Shown: one piece after another, positions 49,068 to 60,454 of the stretch
Layout of the letters: each line of letters opens with the position of its first letter
How positions within the stretch are numbered: position 1 is the first letter of the stretch
Origin: Botrytis cinerea B05.10
Lineage: Eukaryota; Ascomycota; Leotiomycetes; Helotiales; Sclerotiniaceae
Reading direction: 5' to 3'
DNA length: 64,000 nucleotides
Assembly: GCF_000143535.2 (NCBI RefSeq)
Contig: NC_037320.1
Span: forward strand, 2,170,001-2,234,000
Notes under the pieces: generated by a model
Told to the model about the DNA's origin: nothing
The model's input: only the letters and a program-made list of their open reading frames with translations
The model's database searches: none
Program-made: the position numbers and the translations under genes

Positions 49068-49894
49068 ATGGTCGGGAGACTTACCGCAAAATTCAACAGC
49101 TACTATGCTGCCCGTCCAGTACTCACCATGATGGTGACAAACGCAGTACTGGGCGGCATAGCTGACACAGTGGCACAATCTATAACGGCAATTAGACAAT
49201 CCGCCGTGCGAAAACAAGGAGGATTAAGGAAGGATGATTCGTTGGCGATAGAAATTCACGAACTCGATAGGAAAAATCCATTCAACGATCGTGATCTTAT
49301 TCCTGATTCCAAGATTCTACCGCCACCTTTTGATTTCGAGCGCTTGACTCGGTTCATGGCGTATGGATTCGCGATGGCGCCTATACAGTTTAAATGGTTC
49401 AAGTTCCTATCAAAAGCATTTCCAATCACAAAATCGAGCGCTTTTGGACCAGCAATGAAGATGGTTGCGATGGATCAATTGGTTTTCGCACCAGTCGGTA
49501 TGAAAAGTCCTTCGATATCATTAGAGACATGGCAACTAACTGTTCGCAGGCATCGCTAATTTCTTCGTTGTTATGACCGTCGCAGAAGGTGGCGGAAAGA
49601 GAGCGGTTGCTCAAAAGCTAAGAGATATGTATCTTCCAACACTAAAGGCTAACTTTATGGTTTGGCCTCTGGTACAAATCATCAACTTCCGCCTTATGCC
49701 AATTCAATTCCAATTAGTAGGCTCTCCACCAAAGCAGAATCTTACATCCTAGTACTCAATGCTAACCATTTTAATAGCCATTCGTTTCGACTGTTGGTAT
49801 TGCGTGGACAGCTTATCTCTCCTTATCGAATGCAGCTGAAGATGCTTTGGAAGTTCGATCAGCCCCGGTATCGCCAAACATCAGATTATTGTAA
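49068..49894 (+). CDS. Mpv17/PMP22-family membrane protein
   Basis: Exons 49,068-49,497, 49,550-49,716 and 49,778-49,894 (714 nt, 237 residues). Introns are 52 and 61 nt, each with a CTAAC branch site. The family hallmarks are visible: YYAARPVLTMMVTNAVLGG and ADTVAQ at the N-terminus, RFMAYGFAMAPIQFKWFKFL in the middle, and a C-terminal block ANFMVWPLVQIINFRLMPIQFQ followed by PFVSTVGIAWTAYLS. Members are four-helix proteins of the peroxisomal or mitochondrial inner membrane (Mpv17, Sym1, PMP22, Woronin sorting complex). Which organelle applies here is not shown by the sequence. A charged loop of about 45 residues separates helices 1 and 2. Confidence 0.88.
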
Positions 49895-50652
49895 CTCTAG
49901 ACCCGAGTATGCGAAAAGGAAGGCACGATTGACAACCCGGAATCAGCGGCATTGGCAAGGAATGGAGTTCTAGGTCTGAATTTTGGTCTGGATAGGTCAC
50001 ACTGGACAATATATCTACGAGTTTGATTTTCATATCTGGTTGGGACATTCAAATGGTGTTTGGCGCCTGGATTTTTGGAGGCGAATATCATGATTTCTTT
50101 CTAGACTACAGATTTACATATCGTATTGATTTTACTCAAGTACAAATATCTATTAGCAATAATAATTCTGTCTGATATCTGGAACTATTGGGTGGCATTT
50201 GCTCTTTGTAATCTTCAACTTGCCTGCCCTATATGAGCAAACGAGCTTTCTGGAGCAGGTAGAGACGGCACCTTGTTATAATTGCGAATGTCTTACCATT
50301 CAAACATCCAAGCAGATGCCCGCGTCTCAGAAAACTTCATAGCTTGGATCTCCCATTCAAGCATACTCAATAGACAATGAAATGATGGCTTCAGTTCCTT
50401 AAATCTGATACGAAAAGGTCACGGATACTCCCGACAAGCTGCCGAGGGGAGGATCCAAGAAAACCACCCCCACCATGATAGAGGGGCATTCCATCAAATC
50501 TCAACTCACGTCCCTTTTGTTTTAAGCTTTTGTTTCTTCTCAACCAATTTCTAAATCATTACCACCTTTGCAATCAAAACTATAAGAAGCTCAGTCCGGA
50601 TCTTCTTTCTTCTAACTATCACTCGATACTTTGAATCTATTACTACAAAAAG
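49895..50652. promoter_or_regulatory. PGK promoter region
   Basis: About 760 bp. The last 150 bp before the PGK start are CT-rich, with CAACCAAT near 50,541 and a TATAAG-like element near 50,581, as expected for a highly expressed glycolytic gene. Functional use is inference. Confidence 0.4.
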
Positions 50653-52194
50653 ATGTCTCTTTCAAACAAGCTTTCCATCACCGACGTTGACGTCAAGGAC
50701 AAGAGAGTTTTGATCAGAGTATGTTACAGTTCTCCTTACCTGTCGTTGAATCTCCATCATGTAATCCTATGTTATCCTATATCGAGCACAAGCCATACCT
50801 TTCTCATTCAATAGATACTGGAAGATTGGAAGGCCGCGTTACACATACTAAAAACGGCATCTAAAATAACTAAACTAGCTAACTAACTGCCCACCCACTA
50901 GGTCGATTTCAACGTCCCTCTCGACTCCGACAAGAACATTACCAACAACCAACGTATTGCAGGCGCAGTCCCAACCATCAAATATGCCATCGACAATGGT
51001 GCTAAAGCCGTTGTTCTCATGTCTCACTTGGGACGTCCAGATGGAAAGGTTAACGCCAAATATTCTTTAAAGCCCGTCGTCCCAGAGCTCGAGAAGCTTT
51101 TGGGCGGAAAGAAGGTCGAGATGGCACCAGATTGTGTAGGAAAGGAAGTCGAAGAAATTGTTAACAAGGCAACTGGAGGACAAGTTGTGTTGCTTGAGAA
51201 CTTGAGATTCCATGCTGAGGAGGAGGGAAGCTCAAAGGATGCAGAGGGAAAGAAGGTTAAGGCTGATAAGGAGAAGGTTGAGGAGTTCAGAAAGGGTTTG
51301 ACTGCTTTGGGAGATATTTTCATCAGTGAGTCTTTTTTTGGGGGGGTTTATCGCGGATCTTGAAGTTTTGATGTCAAGCTTCATTTTGGGCATTTAAAAG
51401 GGGCATAGGCTAATTAACGGCTTCAAGACGATGCTTTCGGAACTGCTCACAGAGCTCACAGCTCCATGGTCGGTGTTGATCTTCCACAAAAGGCATCCGG
51501 ATTCCTCATGAAGAAGGAACTCGAGTACTTCGCCAAGGCTTTGGAGAACCCTCAACGACCATTCTTGGCCATTCTCGGAGGAGCCAAGGTTTCTGATAAG
51601 ATTCAATTGATTGACAACCTTCTCGGCAAAGTCAACAAGCTCATCGTTTGTGGTGGTATGGCATTCACATTCAAGAAGACATTGGAGGGTGTTAAGATTG
51701 GTAACTCTCTTTTCGATGAGGCTGGAAGCAAGACTGTTAAGGATCTCGTTGAGAAGGCCAAGAAGAACAACGTTGAGCTTGTTCTCCCAGTTGATTACAT
51801 TACTGCCGATAACTTTGCCAAGGATGCCAACACTGGCACTGCTACCGATGAGGAGGGTATCCCAGATGGATGGATGGGTCTCGACTGTGGAGTCAAGAGT
51901 ATCGAACTCTACAAGAAAGCCATCGATGAGTCCAAGACTATCCTCTGGAACGGTCCACCAGGAGTCTTCGAATTTGAGGCTTTTGCCAAGGGTACCAAGG
52001 CTACTCTTGATGCTGCCGTCGATGCTGCTCAGAATGGAAAGATTGTTATTATTGGTGGTGGTGACACCGCTACTGTGGCTGCTAAGTACGGCGTTGAGAG
52101 CAAGCTTAGCCACGTTTCAACTGGTGGTGGAGCTTCTTTGGAATTGCTCGAGGGCAAGGATCTCCCAGGTGTTTCTGCTTTGTCGAGTAAGTAA
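50653..52194 (+). CDS. PGK1: Phosphoglycerate kinase
   Basis: Exons 50,653-50,718, 50,902-51,325 and 51,428-52,194 total 1,257 nt, or 418 residues, the normal length for the enzyme. It transfers phosphate from 1,3-bisphosphoglycerate to ADP in cytosolic glycolysis. Visible motifs: VDFNVPLD (start of exon 2), SHLGRPDG, the [15 protein letters not shown] substrate block that is rebuilt only after splicing at 51,325/51,428, [21 protein letters not shown], the hinge [10 protein letters not shown], and the nucleotide site GGGDTATVA. Introns of 183 and 102 nt are longer than others in the window, which is common in fungal glycolytic genes. Codon choice is strongly biased to C- and G-ending codons compared with neighbours. 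Confidence 0.97.
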
Positions 52195-52509
52195 ATTTGG
52201 AGGTCACGTTTGTAGAATGGCTCGGTTCTGATGGGATATCAGACCGTTCAAATAAATCCAACCTATAACTATAGGAAAATTCGTTGGGTGAGGAAACAGT
52301 ACATGATAGCTCGAATCGCGAAGGGATATTGGAATGACGAAATGAATAACAAAAAAACATTATTATAGAGAAATGCACATCATGATCGTCTCCATTGTAT
52401 GCCTATCATCTTCTAGTAATTTCTACTTTGATGTGCTGTATGTGATATGATGTCATGCCCTTAACTCCCGATTGATTGTGTATCACCCATGGAACAAAAT
52501 ATTTCCTGC
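52195..52509. other. Convergent intergenic PGK/SEM1
   Basis: 315 bp between two convergent stop codons; holds both 3' UTRs. Confidence 0.6.
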
Positions 52510-53333
52510 TCATCTCTTCTTGTTTGCTTCGACTTTCTTCAATTCTTCCCTGTAAACGAAATAAAGTTAGTATGTGGGAATCTTAATGTGCAGCAACAGA
52601 CTGCGTGAATGGGTGTATCATAGCTGGTAGGTGTAAAATAGAACGAGGAATCAGAGTGTGGTATGGTAATACATACTTCAACTGCGCAGAGAAATCCTCC
52701 GAAGTATCATCGTCATCCCAGCTCTCTTCCCACAAATGTGTGTTGTCGCCGGGTACTTCTGTGTCTTCTTGGCTCCAGTCTAGAGGGGTAAACATGTTAG
52801 CTTAAAATGTGCAAATCTGTAGATCCTGCTCTTGTATGATATTGGCCCTTCTTTGGTATAGGGAAACGAGGAGCGAAGTTGGAATAACAGGAAGAGCTGT
52901 AGAATGCAGGCACATATCTCCGCAGTTCCAAATCTGTATCTCAGCTGGACTGTACTCTGCGAGCAAGCTCGGAAAGCTACTCTCCCTCTCCCCGTACCGT
53001 CCATCATCCATAGCTAATTTGCCAAATCCTCGAGCTTCAAGATTCATCAGACACCATAACGCAATTGTGGTCATCAATTAGGGAACCGCTTTTTAACGGC
53101 TCACTTCAGTGCTTGACTCTATTGGTAATCATCACTTGAACCGCTTTCGAATCGCCGCCAATACCAAATATAGATTAAGAGATAAACCTACTCTCAACTG
53201 GGAAATCCTCAAACTCGTCGTCTTCCTCTAATGTAGTGACGGGCTTTTGATCTTTCGACGCATCGGCGGATGATTTATCGGCGCTGGTGGCCTTTGTTGT
53301 TGGGACGGCGCCAGAGGCTGGTGCTGCGGACAT
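52510..53333 (-). CDS. SEM1: 26S proteasome subunit SEM1/DSS1
   Basis: Three exons: 53,333-53,192, 52,779-52,677 and 52,549-52,510. They total 285 nt, or 94 residues. After an Ala/Thr/Ser-rich start, the family signature TLEEDDEFEDFPVE is followed across intron 1 by NWSQEDTEVPGDNTHLWEES and WDDDDTSEDFSAQLK, then EELKKVEANKKR in the last exon. This acidic, largely disordered protein is a lid subunit of the 26S proteasome and also belongs to TREX-2 and BRCA2-type recombination complexes. The first intron is 412 nt, long for this genome; the second is 127 nt. Each splice restores frame and conserved residues, so the model is firm despite the tiny exons. Confidence 0.93.
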
Positions 53334-54313
53334 GACGGGTGGTTTGAAAATGCGAGGATAGATCCGTAGATTGACGATGTGAGGTAAGATAATGTGGTAT
53401 GGTTTTCGTTTCGTGCGGCGGTTGGATCGTAGGGAAATGGGTCTGCGATGCGAACGTGGTTTGGAATGTCGCACTGTACAGCAGAGTGAGATCGCACAAG
53501 GCAAGCTCGCAAGAAATCCCTGGCAGATTAGATAAGCTGAGGACCAATATCCACCAGGTGATCGTAGAGTTTGAGCTTAGTCAGTCAGTGCTCCATGTTC
53601 TTAATAAAAGACCCTTGCCGCTTTGCTGTTCCGCCGCCTCTTCTAGGCCTGAGCTTTTCCAATGGATCCAACAATCACTACACAGCCACCAGGTACTCGG
53701 AGGTTTTAACCATTAACAAAAATGGATAGATGACGGCTGCCTCCAAGTGCACTCACTGATGGCCGTAATTACGAAGTGCGAGGCTTTGGAAAGTAAGCTA
53801 CGGACTTTATTTTCTCATTCATGTTTCTTTCCGTCTCCTTGCTTTTCGCCGATTGTGATATTGTGAATGGCGGACCGGGCCTGAGATTTTGGTTGATCTG
53901 GACCATTATAAGAAGGATCTCTTTCCTTTTTCTTTCCTGACTTTTCTTCTGCTTGTCTTATTCTCTCGTTGTACGTGTATGTGAAACTATCAACATCACC
54001 ATCATCATCACACCTGCCTCAATTCACTGCCCCGCATTCTCCGAGCGCCAGGTTTTCGAACTTGAAATACATCAACATCGTTTCACCAACAGAACAGGCC
54101 GTATCCGAGGCCCTCCGGTTTGTCCACTTCTTGAGATTCATCTTTGACATTGAATGCCCATGACCTTTATAAGTTCTACTTTACGAACACAGAACCCATG
54201 ATCCCCTGGCCAGAATAACAGTCCCTTAAGGTCGCGAGACCTTCACACATCATACACGAAAACAAAACCACATTTCATGCACTCGCGCAAACACATTTAA
54301 CAGAACAGTCAAA
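53334..54313. promoter_or_regulatory. Divergent promoter SEM1/IML2
   Basis: 980 bp between divergent start codons, with CT-rich sequence before IML2. No coding frame supported. Confidence 0.5.
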
Positions 54314-56502
54314 ATGAGCAGGTGGTTTAGATCTGCCGTCAAGGCAGCACCTACAATGGTTGGAGAAGACGAAGAACAGCATTTACGGGATGTCGAGGCT
54401 GCGATGTTAAAATTGTTGAACGACGATATCGATGAAGCAGACAAACTACTGAAGAAAAACGATTCCTCATACCATCATCTTGGGAGAGGAATATCCGGAT
54501 TTTTGTCTGCGATGATGGGTGTAGAGAAGGATTTACTCAAGGAAGCTGCGGCAATTTTACTAGAAGCCGAGAATAAAAGTTGGGAAGACATGAAGAAAGC
54601 TCAAAAGGATACTACGGCTTTCCAATCAAAAATATACCCACAGGGTACAGAGTATCTGTTGTGTTATTCTGTGTAAGTTTCGTTCCCAAGGGAATGTAGA
54701 GAATTGGTGCTGATACAGTTTATGATAGGGCTCAATTGACGAGTGCGATCACGGCCGTTCTCAGCGGAAGTATCACAGAAGCAGTCAAGGGCTTTTACAA
54801 GTTGAGAAAGGCATATCTTACGCTGGATGGAATCCTGGAGATCGAGAACAAACATTTGGAGAAGATGGCGAGTTCGAGTTCAAGTACGACTTCACTCACT
54901 TCTAGACCTCCAAGCCGAAAGAGTACTTTACCAGCAGTTACGGTTGATGATATTGCACATCAAACGGCAAATATCTCTGTGGGAGACCTCGATGAAAAGA
55001 TGGACGAGCACAATGCTTCACTTCCAGACGTCTCGAGACCGCCTTCACCACCCTCGGTTACTAACCCCTATGATATTGAGCCGGAACTTGCAGAAAGAGT
55101 GTTCACCAACCGAACAGATATTTTCATACATTCTGGAGTTCGATTGTGTTGCGGCCTTTTACTCCTTGTTTTCTCTATGATTGAAAATCCAATCTTCAAC
55201 AAAATATTGTACATCGTCGGATTCAAAGGGGATCGAGAACGTGGAACCAGACTCCTATGGCAAGCGACAAGATATCAAAATTTCAACAGTGCTATTGCTG
55301 CTCTTGCTTTGCTTGGATATTACAATGGATTGGCTGGATTCTGTGATATTCTACCTACAGACGCTGGAGCTGATGAAAATCTTACGGGATACCCAAAAAA
55401 GAAATGCGAGGCGCTTCTGGCTGAAATGAAATCTCGACACCCCCATTCTAGATTGTGGAAACTGGAAGAAGCTCGCATGTTATCTTATAACAAAAACTTG
55501 CAAGGTGCGCTTGAAATCTTGGAAGATAACTCTAAGAGTAAGATGAAACAAATTGCTATGATCAATACATTCGAGATGGCTCTTACTACCTTGTTTTTCC
55601 ACGAGTATCAAAAATCGGCGGCGGCATGGATCAATTGCAGCGAACAAAGTGCCTGGAGTCCAACGTTATACCACTACATGGCCGGTGCTTCATATGTCGA
55701 ACTTTACCGCAATACGCGACTCAGCGATCCTACAGCCGCTAAGATCCATAAGAAACAAGCTACTGAATTTCTCCTGAAAGCTCCACCTCTAGCAGGCAAA
55801 CAAAAGGTCATGGCTAAGCAACTCCCTTTCGATATCTACATAGTAAGCAAGGTAGGTAAATGGGAACAAAGAGCCAAAACATGGAATGTAGATCTTGTGG
55901 ATGCAATTGGACCCAGTCCTTTTGTTGAAATGATATACTTCTGGAATGGAGTTAAGAAAAGTGGAAATGTGGAGTTGCAGAAATGCTTAGATCTTCTCGA
56001 GGAGAATAGAATGACGTGCCCGGAGAAATGTAACGAGGATGAGGATGATAAAGCTATTCATCTTTTGCTACGTGGATGTGTGGTGAGGAACATGGGGAGG
56101 TACGAGGAAGCGAGGAAGATCTTGAAAGGGGAAATTGTGGACTCTGAAAGGTATTGCCCCTCTTTATATCTGTGTCTCTCCTGAACACGATAACTAACAT
56201 ATACCAGACACGCGCGTGGCGCTCTCAGAGATGACTGGACTCTTCCTTCCGCCTACTACGAATTAGCGTGTTGTTCCTGGCACGAGAAAGATTTGCCCCC
56301 AACGGGAGATACAGCTTCGGAAGGGAAGATTTCCGATGGAAAGTTAATAGAGTATCGGAAGGAAAAGGTACTTGATTGTGAAGAGAAATTACTCAAATTG
56401 CACAGTTGGCCACAAACTTATGTTTTTGAGGCGAGGATGAGCTTCAAGATCAGTACTAGTTTGCTTACAGTCAGACGAGAGAAGGGATTGGCTGGCCTAT
56501 AA
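54314..56502 (+). CDS. IML2: Inclusion body clearance protein Iml2
   Basis: Exons 54,314-54,672, 54,729-56,150 and 56,208-56,502 total 2,076 nt, or 691 residues. Introns are 56 and 57 nt. The protein shows the Iml2/TTC39 (DUF3808) pattern: an N-terminal helical part with FLSAMMGVEKDLLKEAAAIL, SITAVLSGSITEAVKGFYKLRKAYL-type helices, a hydrophobic stretch LCCGLLLLVFSMI, LLWQATRYQNFNSAIAALAL, and repeated TPR-like helices such as SPTLYHYMAGASYVELYR. The yeast protein is needed for lipid-dependent clearance of protein inclusions at lipid droplets and mitochondria. A Ser-rich insert at about residues 170-230 is likely disordered. The first intron must use the acceptor at 54,728, because the nearer CAG would create a stop. 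Confidence 0.9.
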
Positions 56503-57489
56503 AGGCAGAACAGAAGATCGTCGGATGAGGTGGGCGATAGAGATAGATAGGCGAAAACACGTGGGACCAAAATACGTGAGATGTAGAAAGAAAAGACGCC
56601 CGTCGGTTTACGTTGGTATTTATAGAAATATGGATCAGTTTTGGCATTGGAGTTTTGGCTGGCGAGGTGGATGGTTGCTGGGACTGGATAACGGAGACAC
56701 GAATGATATCATAGTGATCTGAGAACGAAGAATAGGTTCTGAAAGGACTTTAGGAAGAGAATGAGGATGAATAAATGATTCGAGATAGATCTTCTAAAGA
56801 TTAGATAAATTGAGATAGAATGAATTGAGAAATGTTGAAAAGTATACCATTTGTTATAATACCTCTAATTACGAACAAGATGAATAGATATACTGGGGAA
56901 AGAACAATTGGATATGTGCATTTAATCATATAATCAACATCGCATTTTATGAAAACACCCAGGCTCGAAGCGATTTCTTTTGTGACTTCAATGGTTATTT
57001 TCCTGGAAGTCTACAAGTAACTCTGACTTGATGATGGTAAGATATGAATGTTGCAACTTGATGTTTATCCATGATTGGTGCACATAGATATCACATCTAA
57101 ACTTCTGCTTAGGTTTGGTTTCAAACCACCTGTTGGTAAATGTTACTTTCGAAAACTCACATTCTCGTTCCGGAAATCAAAGTGTGACTTGGACGACAGC
57201 ATCACACTCTGTGGATTCGTGAATCATTAATGTATTGATCTCATCATGTCTTCATGCTAAAATCTCAATCTGGTATTCTCATATACACTCAAAATTCGCC
57301 TTAAATACAAAGCCTGAAAGATGCATCTGTGCATGTCATATAACAGGTCCAAACAAAATCGCTTGCCAAATTCATTAACCGATTCCCCTGAGATCATCAT
57401 CTCTTCCATTTATATCGTCATCTCATATAAGTTTGCTCATTCCTTGTCGCACAGGGCACTACAATAATCACTAACTTTTACCATCCCAT
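56503..57489. other. Convergent intergenic region
   Basis: About 1 kb, AT-rich, between IML2 and the P5C dehydrogenase gene. No coding frame supported. Confidence 0.6.
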
Positions 57490-59433
57490 CTAAACCTCAT
57501 TACTTGGGTATTCAACACTTCCAATGGCATTGAACTCTTCTTTCAATGCTCTCACACTGACAAATCTACCCAAAAGATTCATACTTCCAGCCTTATCGTT
57601 TGTTCCACTGGCTCTTGCACCACCGAAAGGTTGTTGTCCCACCACAGCGCCGGTACTCTTGCAGTTGACATAAAAGTTACCTGCCGAATTTCTCAATGCT
57701 TCTTCGGCATATCTGATTGCAGCTCTGTCGGTCGCGAAAACTGCGCCAGTAAGTCCGTACTCAGATGTAGTATCAACGAGCTTGCAAATCGACTCGAAAG
57801 CTTCAGCTGGAGCCGAAGTATCATCGTAGACATGTACTGTAAGAACTGGACCGAAAAGCTCAGTAGAGAGAAGAGGATGTCTTGGGTTGGTGGTTTGGTA
57901 GATAGTTGGGTGGATGTAATAACCGGTTGAATTATCGTGTTTACCTCCTACAAGGAGTTCGAGCTCAGAGTCGGATTTGGCGTTGTCGATGACTCCCGAG
58001 AGTTTCTTGAACGATGGTTCGTGGATTACTGGGCCAATAAAGTTCTTTGGATCCTTTGGAGATCCAATTGAGAGTTTGGATGTTTCTTCAACCAACTTTT
58101 CCTTGAATTGAGGCCAGATAGATTTGGGAACATATGCTCTTGATGTAGCACTACACTTTTGGCCTTGGTATTCGAAAGCGCCACGAACAGTGTTGAGAGC
58201 AGCATTCTCTATGTCAGCTGAAGAGTGAATAAGATGGAAGTTCTTTCCTCCAGTCTCTCCTACGATTCTTGGATATCCTTGATACCTACCCTCGGCAACC
58301 CCATTTGCGATTGATCCATAGAGCTTTCTGAATACAGCAGTACTTCCGGTATAGTGAAGAGCAGCCAATTGCTTATGTTCCAAAACAACCTTTGTAACTT
58401 CAACGGGATTTCCTGGCACGAACTGGATAACATTCTTCGGGAGGCCAGCCTCGAGCAAAATGTTGTACAATAACCAATTTGAGGCAATGGCAGAATCAGA
58501 TGGTTTCCAAACCACGACATTTCCCATCAAAGCTGGTGCACCTGGCAAGTTACCCGCAATTGCTGTGAAATTGAATGGAGTCACAGCGTAGACGAATCCC
58601 TCCAAAGGTCTGTATTCGAGTCTGTTCCAGACACCGGGCGAGTGGTGTTCCGGTTGTTGCGCATACAATTCTTCGGCGTATTGAACGTTGAATCTGAGGA
58701 AATCTGCCAACTCTGCAGCAGAATCGATCTCAGCTTGCCAAGCATTCTTTCCCTGTCCCAACATCGTAGCAGCCATAATTTCATATCTATATTTGCCAGA
58801 GATAAGATCTGCGGCCTTGAGGAAGATAGCGGCTCGGTCTGCAAAAGGAAGAGATTCCCATTCGGGCTTTGCAGCGAGAGCGGCATCGATGGCGGACGAA
58901 ACATCGGATGGGGAGGCGTTTGAATAAGTTGCGACTTTGGAGGAATGGTCGGCTGGATTGAGCTGGTGGGAGATAGAGGAGGTTTTAACCTGTAATTATC
59001 GTTAGCTTCACTTACTAGATTTTGAGAAACGTCTAAGACTAACTAACCTCTTTACCTCCGACTACCAAAGGAACTTCCAAAGGAGCCTTACTTTCCAATC
59101 TCTCCAATGCTTTGTAGAGTCCCTCACGTTGTGCGGATCCCTTAGCATAATGATGCTATATCATCCGTTAGCATTCCCATTGCTTTTCTGAGACAAAGCT
59201 ATAACTTCTATTTTCTGGACGAAACTTACATTTGGCTCATTCACAACCTTTGGAATTTTGAAGTTTGCAATAGTTGCCATATTGCATCTATTTCCTGTAC
59301 TTGATGTGATGGTACCACCCAATGTGCTGGTGCGGGGTATACGTATCGAAGCTTCACATTTGTGCGAAGCAATCAATGAACAACGATTAATTGTCTGAAA
59401 GCTTCTCGAGCTTTTGATATTTCTTGCGAGCAT
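57490..59433 (-). CDS. PUT2: Delta-1-pyrroline-5-carboxylate dehydrogenase
   Basis: Exons 59,433-59,230, 59,155-59,048 and 58,989-57,490 total 1,812 nt, or 603 residues. Introns are 74 and 58 nt. The enzyme oxidises P5C/glutamate semialdehyde to glutamate with NAD in mitochondria, the second step of proline catabolism. The N-terminus (MLARNIKSSRSFQTINRCS) is basic and Ser-rich like a mitochondrial presequence. Aldehyde dehydrogenase landmarks are present: VTPFNFTAIAGNLPGAPAL, VWKPSDSA, HYTGSTAVFRKL, the VGETGGKNFHL block with the general-base Glu (about 349), and EYQGQKCSATSRAYV with the catalytic Cys (about 383), then ELFGPVLTV and a C-terminal QQPFGGARASGTNDKAG. The frame upstream of ATG 59,433 offers only a TTG. 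Confidence 0.95.
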
Positions 59434-60454
59434 GATTGATTGACGAATGAAGACTTTTCGAACCAAAGAAACAAAGAAAGAAGATGAAGTATAATGAGAG
59501 GATATGCCTACCTCGAAAAAGAAGAACAATCGGTGTTATCGCGTTTGTTATTTGCTTTATGATAAGGACATTGATGCGCCGAACAACGGACAATTATATG
59601 TTTGAAGCTCTAGCTATCAGTTCGGTTTCTGACGGCTTTAGCACAATTAGACGCTAAGAATCATCTAAATTTATAGAGGGGTGGATAAGCCCCGCATTGA
59701 TCTCGACGGATAAGTCAGGAACAGAATCAAGTCATGAAATAGGAGCAAAGATTCTCTTTCCATAATCGGAGTAAGAGGTAAATTGTGCAACAAAAGTTGA
59801 TTCTTTTTGTTATTGTCGGCTAAATTGAACTGGACGTATTGGAAATCGAAAGTATCAAGGATATGAAGAATTACCAAAGCCGTCTTGGCCCATAATGTTA
59901 AGTGAATGGCAATATTAGTGTCTCCACCAGAATGAATTTTTGGATTCACTGTTGAGATTTTGTATTGGTTCATTGGGCAAACATCAGGACATAACTCCTA
60001 GCACTTTTGCAAGTGCAATCAGAGAATGTAAACTATCATTCGAACATTTCCGCCTCTCATGACCAACTTTATGGGTGGGCTTGTTCAATGTTGCACGGAG
60101 CCCCCTCGGTTCAGATGAAGGGGTAAATTCGCGAGAGGAGAGAGTAAAAAACATATAGAAAGCACGCGTTGTAAGATAAAAATCGCAAACCAAACTTGTT
60201 TTCCAGGATTCAAATATGATACTACATTTGACTATTTAATCTGATTTGGAAGACTGAGAAATCCCATTGGGTCCAATTATGTCCACTGAGGAGTCAATAT
60301 CCACCAAGTGGTTTTTTGCCCCCCCCCCCCCCCCCCCAATTCATTATTGCTGATTGAGTGAAATGCTTCTATGGCTATCATTCGAAGTCAAGTGACTTAC
60401 ACCAGATATTCTCGCTATTTCCCACGATTCATTTCGGCTATCACTCGAAATCCG
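59434..60454. other. Intergenic region with poly-C tract
   Basis: About 1 kb upstream of the dehydrogenase. Includes a run of 19 C at 60,319-60,337. No coding frame supported. Confidence 0.55.
60319..60337. repeat. Poly-C tract of 19 bases
   Basis: Uninterrupted run of C residues following a T6G stretch. Confidence 0.9.

Noticed and set aside
51394..52113. 239-codon antisense frame over PGK
   Set aside because: It mirrors the codon-biased PGK exon on the opposite strand and is a typical shadow frame.
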